From contig CAWHUL010000009.1 of the NCBI GenBank assembly GCA_963832365.1, positions 1 through 64,000 on the forward strand: DNA of 64,000 nucleotides, given 5' to 3'. The number at the start of each line of letters is the position of its first letter. Within the stretch, counting starts at the first letter, position 1. Positions 20,576 through 28,696 of the stretch are shown here, piece by piece. The DNA comes from CAWBRT01 sp963832365. GTDB lineage: Bacteria; Acidobacteriota; Terriglobia; Terriglobales; Acidobacteriaceae. The position numbers and the translations under genes were made by a program. Below the pieces are notes generated by a model. It did not search any database. It was not told where the DNA came from and was given only the letters and a program-made list of their open reading frames with translations.

Positions 20576-20850
20576 AAACTGATCGCCAACCTCGATGAAT
20601 CCGTTGACAATCCCTTGTATCAGTCACTCTCAGATGAAGAGATGATTGTCTTCGGCGTCCTTCATGCGAAGTTTGTCGACCGGTTTAATGTCTTGGTAAA
20701 AGCGATCGGCAGAGGTCGTACTCCCATCATGGAAAAGGCACCAATGAAGAGCACCTTCGAATCTGACCGCTACGCCACAGCGCATAAACCAATTGATGCG
20801 ATCGAGTCTTCGGCCGTAGGGGAAGCCCTACAAGGTTCACGTCGTAATGC
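20576..20850 (+). pseudogene. Decayed LuxR output domain of the duplicated response regulator
   Basis: In a readable frame, YQSLSDEEMIVFGVL, a degraded middle and IMEKAPMKS...YATAHKPID line up with HELLSDREHEVMRMI, IMEKMKMKS and YALTHNLID of the intact neighbour. The helix-turn-helix core is not recognisable. This is the lost DNA-binding half of the receiver-only gene. Confidence 0.6.
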
Positions 20851-20984
20851 CTACAGCAACAACAGTGTTCGCCGATTTCCATTCTCTTTCTCGCCCCGTA
20901 TCTTGGTTATGTAGAGATCGCAGAGGTTGACGGCAAGTCATACCCGAGCACGCACTCTGTAAATAAGATTGAAAGGGATTAAAG

Positions 20985-21767
20985 ATGGCTACTAGCTTCG
21001 CCAGTATGAAGAGTACGGCAATCAGGGTTCCACTGGGTTTCTCCTTTCCTCTGCCGCCAGCTGCGCATCACAAGTCGATGGTCGCGCCGAAGGCGATTGG
21101 GTCGCCGGCGCAGGGTCCCGCGTTCGACACTCAGATTCTGTCGACCAAGCTCTTGGCTGGAAAACAGCGGCGCGAATACCTGACCGGCGAATCCATTTTT
21201 TCGCAAGGCGATCCGGCCAATGCAGTGTTCTACATTCAGAGTGGCAAGGTGAAGCTTACCGTTGCATCGATGAGCGGCAAAGAGGCCGTAATCGCCTACC
21301 TTCCAGAGACTAGCTTCTTCGGTGAAGGCTCCTTGGCCGGCCAGCCGCTTCGCGTTTCCTCCGCAATCGCGCTTCAATCCAGCACCATCGTTCGCGTCGA
21401 AAAGACGGTCATGCTGGACCTGCTCCATCGTGAGCCGGAGTTTGCCGAGCAATTCCTCGCGCACGCGCTCTCCCGCAACATCCGAATGGAAGCTGATCTG
21501 GTCGATCATTTGTTTAATTCCAGCGAAAAGCGCCTCGCCCGGTTGCTAATGCTAATGGCCAACTTTGGCCAGAATTCGAAGCCCATTCCGGTCATCGCCA
21601 AGATCAGCCAGGAGACCCTGGCGGAAATGATAGGCACCACCCGATCTCGTGTCAGTTTCTTCCTGAATCGGTTTCGCGATCTCGGCTACATCGACTACAA
21701 CGGTGGCGGAATGCTCATAAAAAGTTCATTGGTCAGCGTTGTGCTGGAAGCTGAACGGGCATCGTAA
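20985..21767 (+). CDS. Crp/Fnr-family transcription regulator (intact copy)
   Basis: The 260-residue protein has a variable N-terminal 50 residues, an effector-binding beta roll (GDPANAVFYIQSGKVKLTV, TSFFGEGSLAGQPLR), a dimerisation helix (LSRNIRMEADLVDHLFNSSE) and a winged helix (LAEMIGTTRSRVSFFLNRF, LGYIDYNGGGMLIKSSL). It lacks Fnr cysteines and the cAMP-contact pattern of classical Crp, so its ligand is unknown. It is the only uninterrupted one of three related regulators here. A terminator-like hairpin follows about 100 bp downstream. Confidence 0.88.
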   Translation: MATSFASMKSTAIRVPLGFSFPLPPAAHHKSMVAPKAIGSPAQGPAFDTQILSTKLLAGKQRREYLTGESIFSQGDPANAVFYIQSGKVKLTVASMSGKEAVIAYLPETSFFGEGSLAGQPLRVSSAIALQSSTIVRVEKTVMLDLLHREPEFAEQFLAHALSRNIRMEADLVDHLFNSSEKRLARLLMLMANFGQNSKPIPVIAKISQETLAEMIGTTRSRVSFFLNRFRDLGYIDYNGGGMLIKSSLVSVVLEAERAS

Positions 21768-21865
21768 GCGCCGTGCATCACAGTGGCGACCATGATGGGC
21801 ATACTACAGGGGCGCAGCGGGTAAGAGTGAGTAGGCGATTGCCCGCTAAAGGCATGAGCGGCGCG

Positions 21866-21913
21866 AAAACCGCGGCAGCTGTGAATGCGGCTAAGCACCT
21901 GCGGGCGGTTTTT
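21866..21913 (+). terminator. Terminator-like hairpin after the Crp/Fnr gene
   Basis: AAAACCGC (21866-21873) pairs with GCGGTTTT (21905-21912) and ends in a run of five T. The 31-base loop is long for a terminator. Confidence 0.55.
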
Positions 21914-22353
21914 CAAGATTAATCATTAACAATCCGTGGTACACAACAACTTTTCTTTACGTGTCCTTACAATGCTTTAGGGTGCCGTCCGTACCCCCGC
22001 TATGTTGTTGTAAGGTATCGATTTTCCTGAGTTGACACTGTAGAGGTCAGGGCTCGGGCGCAATTTGCGAGTCAAAGGATCCGCCGTGCAGAATCGTAAA
22101 GCAGATCCTATGCTGCAGCTAGAGCGGTTTCAAAGTAGATGTATCCCGGAGTCAGATTTCAGTGCGGCTATTGCTATTACGATCCGCGAAGCAGCCGGGG
22201 CTGCTGATCGCATATTCCAGTGACTCAGTGCCCCAAATGCTTGAACTTCTTGGAAGCTGGAACGTCGATCAAGCGAGGGTTGAGGGGGGTCTCTGCGCCA
22301 GCCGGCCGCGCATCCGCATTAGCAGACGCCGCGTGCCGATGATAAATTGAGAA
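21914..22353. other. Intergenic region upstream of the TGA-containing peroxiredoxin
   Basis: The 440 bp contain a TTGACA-like box near 22033 but no clear -10 element at the right distance, and no gene I can support. Promoter elements for the peroxiredoxin gene are expected here. Confidence 0.4.
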
Positions 22354-23451
22354 TTGACTGAAAGGATATCTCAATTGGCCTACGATGTGCCGGAAGACCT
22401 GGCAGAAAAAGCTGCGATCATGCGGGAGTTTGGACGGCGGCGAGCCGCCGGGGAACCGGTCTCCGATGAGTTGTACGCCAAGCACGTAAGCGCAACCAAC
22501 GACCGCTACACCACTGGGCCGGAGTCCGGCCAGCACATTCCGGATTTCGCCTTGCCGGATCAGTACGGTGTTTTGAGATCACTCACGAATCTCGCCGGGG
22601 CCAACGGCTTGCTGCTGGTGTTTCATCGCAGCGCGCATTGGTGACCATACTGCCGCTCCCAACTGGTCGAGTTGGAACAATCGCGCTTGATGCTGGAGAA
22701 GAATGACGTACGGATCGCGGCCGTCAGTTATGATTCCCAGGAGATTCTCAAAGGCTTTGCGGAAAAGCACGGAATCGGATATCCACTACTCTCGGATCGT
22801 GATAGCGCTGTGATTCGCCGCTTTGGGATTCTCAACGTCAACATCGCTCCAGAGCTACGAGCCTATGGCGTGCCGCATCCAGTGAATTACCTTGTGGCGC
22901 CGGACGGCAGAGTCATCCGGAAGTATTTCGTACCGAACTACCAGCACCGGGTAACTGCGTCCGCAGTGGTTCTGCGGGAATTCGGCGCGGCTGGCGAGGA
23001 CGCTGCAACGGTAACTCTCCGGAGCAGCGCGCTCACGGTGGAAATCGGGCTTTCTAGCGGAAAGGCGTTTGCAGGCCAGGAGATCAGCTTCTTCGCGAAA
23101 TTCGAGCTGGAACCAGGATGGCACGTCTACGGCACGCCTCTGCCAGACGCGTACTCGGCCACGTCGATTACTTTCGACGATTCCAAAATCGTACGTCAAT
23201 CCTTTGAGCTGCCCGAAGCCCCGCGGATGAAGATCGCGGCGCTCGGGGAAACCCTGCCTGTGTACACCGGTTCTTTCCAGGGGCAAGGTTCGGTGCTTCT
23301 CAAATTCCCGCTCGACACGGGCCGGATTGTGTTGTCAGGCAGAGTCTGTTTTCAGCAGTGTAGCGACACCGTTTGCGAGGCGCCGGAAGCGGTCCCATTC
23401 GAGCTGCCGCTGACCATCGAACCGTTTATGGTTCCAACACCGAAGAAATAG
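22354..23451 (+). CDS. Putative selenocysteine peroxiredoxin fused to a DsbD N-terminal-like domain
   Basis: One frame from TTG 22354 to TAG 23451 is interrupted only by TGA at 22642-22644 (codon 97). The context is LVFHRSAHW-TGA-PYCRSQLVELEQS. Redoxin/AhpC-TSA proteins with this motif have WCPYC, so the TGA stands exactly where the peroxidatic cysteine belongs and Cys100 completes a UxxC pair. A perfect hairpin with a GGUC loop lies 14 bases downstream. Read through, the protein has 365 residues: a redoxin domain (about 50-210) and a C-terminal DsbD-N-like domain (about 225-355) with a CFQQCSDTVCEAP motif. It would reduce peroxides or exchange thiols. No signal peptide is visible. The alternatives are a TGC-to-TGA mutation or a base-call error. 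Confidence 0.7.
22659..22675 (+). promoter_or_regulatory. Candidate bacterial SECIS hairpin
   Basis: CCAACT (22659-22664) pairs perfectly with AGTTGG (22670-22675) around the loop GGTCG. The loop begins 20 bases after the TGA. A short stem with a GGUC-type apical loop about 15-25 bases downstream of UGA is the form recognised by SelB in E. coli fdhF. The stem is part of the coding sequence, so chance pairing cannot be excluded from one sequence. Confidence 0.6.
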
Positions 23452-23573
23452 TCCGTCCCCCGCTGCGATTGCGAAGGCACCCGCAGCCTGTTTGATCTCA
23501 TAACAACGTTGGCTCCGTTCGGCGGTAGTCTGTTTCTGCGAACGAAGCCAGAAGACCGGAGAAGGAGCCAACG

Positions 23574-24609
23574 ATGTTGATTATAGGCTGCGATTTCCAC
23601 TCCGGTTTTCAGCAGTTAGCGATCTTTGACAATCAGACAGGTGAGATTCAAGAGAAGAAGTTGCTGCATCCGGACGAGGCGGCGGAGTATTACCGCTGCC
23701 AAGGCGGAGCCAGTGCGGGTGGGCATGGAAGCGGGTGCGCCCTGCCAGTGGTTCCGGCGGCTGTTGAGCGAGTGCGGGCATGAGCTGTGGGTGGGCGATG
23801 CCGCGAAGATTCGGGCGGCAGAAGTGCGCAAGCAGAAGACGGACCGGCACGACGCGGAGCTGATTCTGAAGTTGATGCTGGAAGATCGGTTTCCGCGGAT
23901 CTGGCTGCCGTCGGAGGAAGAACGCGACGTGCGGCAATTGCTGATGGACCGGCATCACCGGATGCGAGCGCGGACGCAGGTGAAGAACCAGCTACAGTCG
24001 CTGGCGCTGAACCAGGGATTACAGAAGGGCAAGAAGCTGTGGTCGCAGCGGGGATCGAACAGCTACGCGAGTTGCCGATGATGGAACACGCGGCGCGGCG
24101 GCGCGATGAGTTGCTGCGCACGGTGGTGGAGCTGGATGCGCAGATTGCCGGACTGGACGTTCTGGTGCGGCGGCAGGCCGAAGAGCGCGAAGATGCGCGG
24201 CGGCTGATGACGCATCCAGGAGTAGGGTCCGCAGACGGCGCTGGGGATGGTGCTGACGCTGGGCGAGGTGAGCCGCTTTGCGTCGGCCAAGAAGGTGGCC
24301 AGCTACCTGGGGCTGATTCCGGGCGAGTACAGCTCGGGAAACAAGCAGCGGCTGGGACACATTAGCAAGCAAGGATCGTCGCTGATGCGGTTTTTGCTGG
24401 TGGAAGCCGGACAGACGGCAGTGCGCGGCGACGAGCAGTTGCGTCGCGCTTACGCCAGACTGGCGGCGAAGAAGAGCCGGGCGGTAGCCAAGGTGATGGT
24501 GGCGCGCCGGCTGGCAGTGAGGTTGTACTGGATGCTCCGCAGGAACTGGACGTACGCGGAGCTGGCACGTCATGCGGGTGAGCCCGGGTCATTCTGTGGC
24601 GAGCAGTAG
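23574..24609 (+). pseudogene. IS110/IS1111-type transposase, multiply frameshifted
   Basis: The start MLIIGCDFHSGFQQLAIFD carries the first Asp of the DEDD RuvC-like domain; KTDRHDAELILKLM carries a later acidic motif. The C-terminal Transposase_20 domain (VLTLGEVSRFASAKKVASYL, GSSLMRFLLVEAGQTAVRG) includes the catalytic serine region. Three frame changes, near 23690, 24030 and 24230, break it. The ORF lies about 120 bp downstream of the peroxiredoxin. Members of this family have no or short terminal repeats, and I could not define the ends of the element. Confidence 0.75.
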
Positions 24610-25047
24610 GACACCGAGCGCTTGTATGGGCAGCCCGCCTCCCTCGATGAGCGAGGGAGTTTGAACAGGTGAATCATGGTCGCGGAAGCGATCGAATAGA
24701 TGGCTAGTGCGGCCACAGGCCGCCACTGTGAGATTCGAAACATGACAGGTCTTCTGGAAAAATCGCAAGAGCAAAACCGCTGGGGAAGGCCGAAGTAGGC
24801 GCAAAAGCGTCTCGGCCGGAGTGTGCCTAGCCAACCCGGACGTTGTTATAGACGGATTCACAACGAAATGGTGTTCGGCTTCAGACCGGAATCGCGTTCA
24901 TCTTCGACCGGATTCCCCATCGTGGGCTACCGGGAGTGGGGACGGGTTCACGTCAGCTGCTACCTCGCCCCACATTGCGCAATACATTCAGCATGTCCGC
25001 AGCAAAGGCCGCAGCGATCCCAGCCTTCTTTACATCTCACACACCAC
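24610..25047. other. Gene-free scar region between IS110-type and integrase remnants
   Basis: The 438 bp hold an orphan IS21 end (24853-24919) and no gene. Other sequence here is unassigned and may be the 3' flank of the IS110-type element. Confidence 0.5.
24853..24919. mobile_element. Orphan IS21 terminal fragment
   Basis: These 67 bases match the high-coordinate end of the IS21 element at 51148-53954 (positions 53888-53954) with one difference, and end at the same terminal CCCCA. No transposase gene is attached. It is a leftover of an earlier insertion or of recombination between copies. Confidence 0.8.
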
Positions 25048-26278
25048 TCAAGACAGCACTTTGGGAAAGAGGTTGGCTGCATCCCTCTGAGGATCGTCGG
25101 CTATGTGGGCGTACCTTGCTGTCGTTTGCGGCTGCGTGTGGCCTAACAACTTGCCCACTATCGGCAGCGAGACGCCGCTGGAAACCAAATGCGAAGCGTA
25201 TGTATGGCGCAGATCGTGGATGCGCACGCCGTCGAGTTTGGCCATCTTGCAGATCTTCCCCCACTGGCCTTTCAACGTTGTTAAATGCGTTCCTTCGACT
25301 TGCGTCCTGGTCTACCGGAACAAGTAATCGCCATCGTGCGGCAATGATTCAGCAACTCCTGTGCCTGCGCGCTCAAAGGAACATGCTGGGTTTTCTTCTC
25401 TTTCGTATGGTGGGATGGTTTTGTCCACACGCCACGCTCTAAGTCAAAGTCGGCCCACTTAGCCGTAAGCGCCTCATCCGAACGGCAGCCGGTCACCATT
25501 GTTAGCCGGATGGCGTTCACCGCACGCCGCGCCTCTTTGCGCATATAGTCCCGCCGCTTTTCCGAGACATTCGCCTCAGACGCGCGCTTGTCCGGGTAGT
25601 TCTCCAGCGCCGCGGCGAGCTGTTGCAGCTCTTCTTCAGTTAGCCAGCGTTCGCGTTTGTGTTCGGGGAACTTCTGTACGCCATGCGCGGGATTGCTTGT
25701 CTGACCCCACGCGCTTATCGTCTCCAATGCCGAAGTTGAACATTTTATGCAGCAGCGCGAGCACGCGGTTCGCCCGGTACGGTGTGCCCTTCAGGGAGTT
25801 GTGCAGCTTCACCGGACTCGGCATGTGTAATGCTGGACACGCGCATCCGGCCTAGCTTTGGCAGGATGATGCCTTCCAACATCTCGCGGTCGCCTTTGAT
25901 CGACTTGGGGCGCTTGTGTACTTCAGCATGATCGGTCAAGTAGTACTTGGCCAGCTCCTTGACCGTGCGCTGGCGCGCCTCGTCTTCCAGGGCCTGCTGC
26001 TTCTGCTTCTCTTCGATGGCGAAAGGATCTTCGCCTTTGTCCACTAGCGTGCGTAACCGGCGCGCTTCCTGCCGCGCCGTCTCGGCCGTCCAGGCGCCGA
26101 TTTGTCCGATGGTGAATCGGCGCTCTCGCCCATGCACCCTATAGTTGAGCACGAAGCTCTTCACCCCGGCACTGGTGACTCGCAATCCGAAGCCCTTCAG
26201 CTCATCATCCCAATACACCTCGTAGCCCGCTCTTGGAGACTTCACCTGCTTTACGAACGTCTGATTCAGCTTGGCCAC
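25048..26278 (-). pseudogene. P4-type tyrosine integrase, frameshifted
   Basis: The N-terminal DUF4102-like arm-binding domain (LNQTFVKQVKSPRAGYEVYW, ELKGFGLRVTSAGVKSFVLN) is followed by the catalytic domain in later frames: TGCRSDEALTAKW (Arg), HDLRHTYASHL (His-x-x-Arg) and GHTQPQTTARYAH (His and nucleophilic Tyr). Frame changes near 25820, 25730 and 25330 split it. Its 5' end lies about 235 bp from the tRNA-Arg 3' fragment at 26512, as expected for an integrase next to its attachment site. It would belong to an element lying to the left of that site. Confidence 0.8.
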
Positions 26279-26511
26279 AACGCCTCCTTTCGGTTTCCGT
26301 ATCAGCGCCGAGCATTAGTACATCTAATACAGCAATAAGTAGTGCCTTTTCCGTGTCAGCACCGTGTCAGCAACTGGGTGTCTTTTGGCGTCTGCGAGTG
26401 TCTCACATTGTCAGTGGGTTTTCTAGTTATGTCTTTTGTTTATAGCGGTCTAATTGTAAGTTGTTGAAGGGAAATGTCAGCACGTGTCAAGCAGAAATGA
26501 TATAAAGCCAA

Positions 26512-26558
26512 GACTACGAATCAGTAGGTCGGGAGTTCGAATCTCTCAGGGCGCACCA
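26512..26558 (+). repeat. tRNA-Arg(ACG) 3' fragment, probable attachment-site core
   Basis: The sequence contains the anticodon loop CTACGAA (anticodon ACG), the T-arm GGGAG-TTCGAAT-CTCTC and a 3' end GGGCGCACCA. The bases upstream do not form the 5' half of a tRNA, and similarity stops just before the anticodon loop. Such 3' tRNA pieces are typical crossover cores of tyrosine integrases. It lies between a broken integrase on the left and an excisionase-integrase pair on the right. I found no second copy of this core in the window. Confidence 0.75.
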
Positions 26559-26707
26559 TTTCTCCCTTCCTATCAACAACTTACAGACAGCGATTTAGAG
26601 CTCTCAACCGCTCACCGCCCAGACCCACATCTTGCCCCACATCTTTGTCACAATTGCTGCCGTTCACTGCATCCGGCGGCGATCCGCTTCATCAAATCTG
26701 GTGAACG

Positions 26708-26820
26708 CACTTATCTGCGTGCTTTACAGCACGCGGGTCGCGACCCCGACGCGCACTCCGCCTCCTACGGAGTAGCGTCGGGGAATGGGGCTAAACCCCG
26801 CTTTGCCGCTCTAGGCAAAG
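26708..26820 (+). promoter_or_regulatory. Multi-hairpin leader upstream of excisionase-integrase genes
   Basis: CACTTATCTGC (26708-26718) is followed by four consecutive stems. GCGTGCT (26717-26723) pairs with AGCACGC (26728-26734). CCCCGACGC (26744-26752) pairs with GCGTCGGGG (26775-26783), enclosing CTCCG/CGGAG (26756-26760, 26768-26772). GGGG (26787-26790) pairs with CCCC (26796-26799). CTTTGCC (26801-26807) pairs with GGCAAAG (26814-26820). The same 11-mer occurs in leaders at 28.6 and 33.6 kb. Confidence 0.55.
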
Positions 26821-26956
26821 CCGTGCAGCTTGAACGGGCCCCCGCAAGGAGCTCCCGGACGGTCCTGTCTCCAATACAGCCGTCTGTGCCAGGCGCATTC
26901 ACTCTTCACCAAAGAGAAGGAAGTACGCAGCCCACCCGGGTTGCGGCACCATCATC

Positions 26957-27178
26957 ATGGCGCAAGCGAATTGCGTTCCGAGCGTTGCAGTCACCAACCA
27001 CGATCCCATTTACACCGAACAACAAGCCGCCGAGTATTTGCGCATCAGTCTTCCGACCTTGCGTCGCAAGCGCAAAGCTGGCACCGGACCGAAGTACAAG
27101 CAGGACGGTCACATTATCCGCTATCGCCGCAGCTGGCTGGACGCCTGGCTCAATGGCCAGCCAGTGCAGGCAGAGTAG
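26957..27178 (+). CDS. Excisionase-like helix-turn-helix protein
   Basis: The 73-residue product has the HTH_17/MerR-like excisionase pattern: YTEQQAAEYLRISLPTLRRK, a GTGPKYKQDGHIIRYRRSWL wing and a short tail. Proteins of this kind bend DNA at attachment sites or repress the integrase promoter. The stop is 11 bp before the integrase start, so the two genes are co-transcribed, and the integrase's GGAGGAG ribosome site overlaps its end. This is the usual order next to an attachment site. Confidence 0.8.
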   Translation: MAQANCVPSVAVTNHDPIYTEQQAAEYLRISLPTLRRKRKAGTGPKYKQDGHIIRYRRSWLDAWLNGQPVQAE

Positions 27179-27189
27179 GAGGAGACGCT

Positions 27190-28371
27190 ATGGCAGGTAA
27201 TGGCGACGGTCTCTTCCAACGCGGCGAATTCTGGTCGTTCCGCTATCGCGACAGTAAGAACCGGTGGCGGGAAAGATCCACTGGCAAGTCGAAGAAAGCT
27301 GAGGCACGAAAGGAGAAGCAACGGTTTCTTGACGATTTGAACAACGGCAAGCTGCCAAGCGAGATGGCGGCTTGGACGCTGAAGCAGGCGTGCGATCACT
27401 GGCTGACATGGCGAACCGCCACCAAACCTGGACGCACACCGGCGACAGAGCGAAGTTTCCTACGGCGGGTGCTGACGGTGTTCGGAGAAAACCGAATACT
27501 GCAAACCATCACGCCGCACGATTTCGAAGCGTATCAGGCAAAGCGGCTCAGACGCCCAGGCACGCTTACGGGTGTCAAATCGCGCACGGTCAACTATGAG
27601 CTGTTCTGTTTGCGGCAAATCCTGAAGCGCGCTGACCTGTGGCCCCGCTTCCGAGAGCACTATCGGCCGCTACCTGTCCCGAAAGGTGGCCCTGGCCAAG
27701 CTCTGTCGGACGCGGATGCCATAAGGCTCTTTCAAATGGCAAACTTGAAGTCTTCGTGGGAAGCAGCGTTCTGCGCGGCGCTACTCGCCCACTGCACGGG
27801 AATGCGTGCAGGAGAAATACGGGCACTGCAACTCGGCGACATCCACGCCGATAACAATGCCCCATCCATTCACATCCGTGCCGAGGCGACGAAATCACGT
27901 CGTGATCGGCACGTTCCACTCAACGCTACTGCGCTTTGGGCAATGAAGCGGCTGCTTACGCGGGCGACGAGGCTGGGGGCGAGCAGGACAGACCACTATC
28001 TGTTGCCAGCTGATCGTTCCAGGCATAACAGGGCTGATGATCCACGGAGGGGATCACGCGGCTACGACCCAACAGCTCATCAAAACTCGTGGAAATCAGC
28101 TTGGAAATCGTTGCGCAAAGCTGCGGGCATCCCTGGCTTCCGCTTCCACGATTTGCGTCATACGTTCATTTCAGCGGGCGCGGAGGCTGATGTCCCCATC
28201 GGGGTCGTGCAATCCATCGTCGGTCATTTGAGCCCCCAAATGACGGAGCATTACACGCACATCCGCAGTAGTGCGCAGCAGCGGGCGGCTGAAACGATTG
28301 GAGATGCCAACAAACACCTCTTCCAAAACCTCATGTTGGACGATAAGGAGGGAACTAAGACCATCCAGTAG
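27190..28371 (+). CDS. Tyrosine-family site-specific integrase
   Basis: The 393-residue protein has a basic N-terminal arm domain (GDGLFQRGEFWSFRYRDSKN), a core-binding SAM-like domain and a catalytic domain. The catalytic motifs are GMRAGEIRAL (Arg near residue 205), HDLRHTF (near 320), GHLSPQMTEHYTH (His and Tyr, near 345-355). ATG 27190 follows GGAGGAG. The frame is intact, unlike the older integrase on the left. It should catalyse integration and, with the excisionase, excision of the element that extends to the right. The tRNA-Arg core 630 bp upstream is the likely target. Confidence 0.9.
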   Translation: MAGNGDGLFQRGEFWSFRYRDSKNRWRERSTGKSKKAEARKEKQRFLDDLNNGKLPSEMAAWTLKQACDHWLTWRTATKPGRTPATERSFLRRVLTVFGENRILQTITPHDFEAYQAKRLRRPGTLTGVKSRTVNYELFCLRQILKRADLWPRFREHYRPLPVPKGGPGQALSDADAIRLFQMANLKSSWEAAFCAALLAHCTGMRAGEIRALQLGDIHADNNAPSIHIRAEATKSRRDRHVPLNATALWAMKRLLTRATRLGASRTDHYLLPADRSRHNRADDPRRGSRGYDPTAHQNSWKSAWKSLRKAAGIPGFRFHDLRHTFISAGAEADVPIGVVQSIVGHLSPQMTEHYTHIRSSAQQRAAETIGDANKHLFQNLMLDDKEGTKTIQ

Positions 28372-28532
28372 CAACGAATCAACCAACTCTGTGGCGGTTC
28401 GGTCTTGCCGGGCCGCCGGGTTGGTCGAAAACAACAGCAATGAACTGGTGTAACAGATGGCGGAGTTTACCAGTTTGACAACCCTACGCGTCTTTGAGTA
28501 AATAGAAACAGCCGGTGCCGCTAGGCGCGGGC

Positions 28533-28674
28533 TGACAATTGAATAGGCCGCGCCGTCTATCGGCACGGAAGTCCAGGTCGCGGATCGAAAGCGGGAGTCG
28601 TTTTCCGCAACTCACTTATCTGCTTTACCGGGCACACCTGCAGTGCTTTTCGGCTGCTGGGAAAAGTGTGCCCG
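28533..28674 (+). promoter_or_regulatory. Structured leader, copy A
   Basis: The 142-base stretch starts with TGACAA and contains GCACGGAAG. It then has a stem GCGGGA/TTCCGC (28591-28596, 28603-28608), the motif CACTTATCTGC (28613-28623), and a perfect 9 bp outer stem CGGGCACAC/GTGTGCCCG (28629-28637, 28666-28674) enclosing a TTTTC-loop hairpin. Copies B and C share the order of these parts but not the stem sequences. The gene start follows 23 bases later. Confidence 0.65.
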
Positions 28675-28696
28675 CTCTCTTTATGGAGCAGATAAC

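Noticed and set aside
22162..22350. 62-residue frame just before the peroxiredoxin gene
   Set aside because: Composition is not protein-like and no ribosome site is present; treated as upstream untranslated DNA.
23574..24609. In-frame stops in the IS110-type transposase as recoding (Sec) events
   Set aside because: The breaks are changes of frame rather than isolated TGA codons at cysteine positions, and no SECIS-like hairpin follows them.
28171..28566. 131-residue minus-strand frame opposite the integrase end
   Set aside because: It lies mostly antisense to the conserved integrase C-terminus and crosses the leader A region; no family features or ribosome site.
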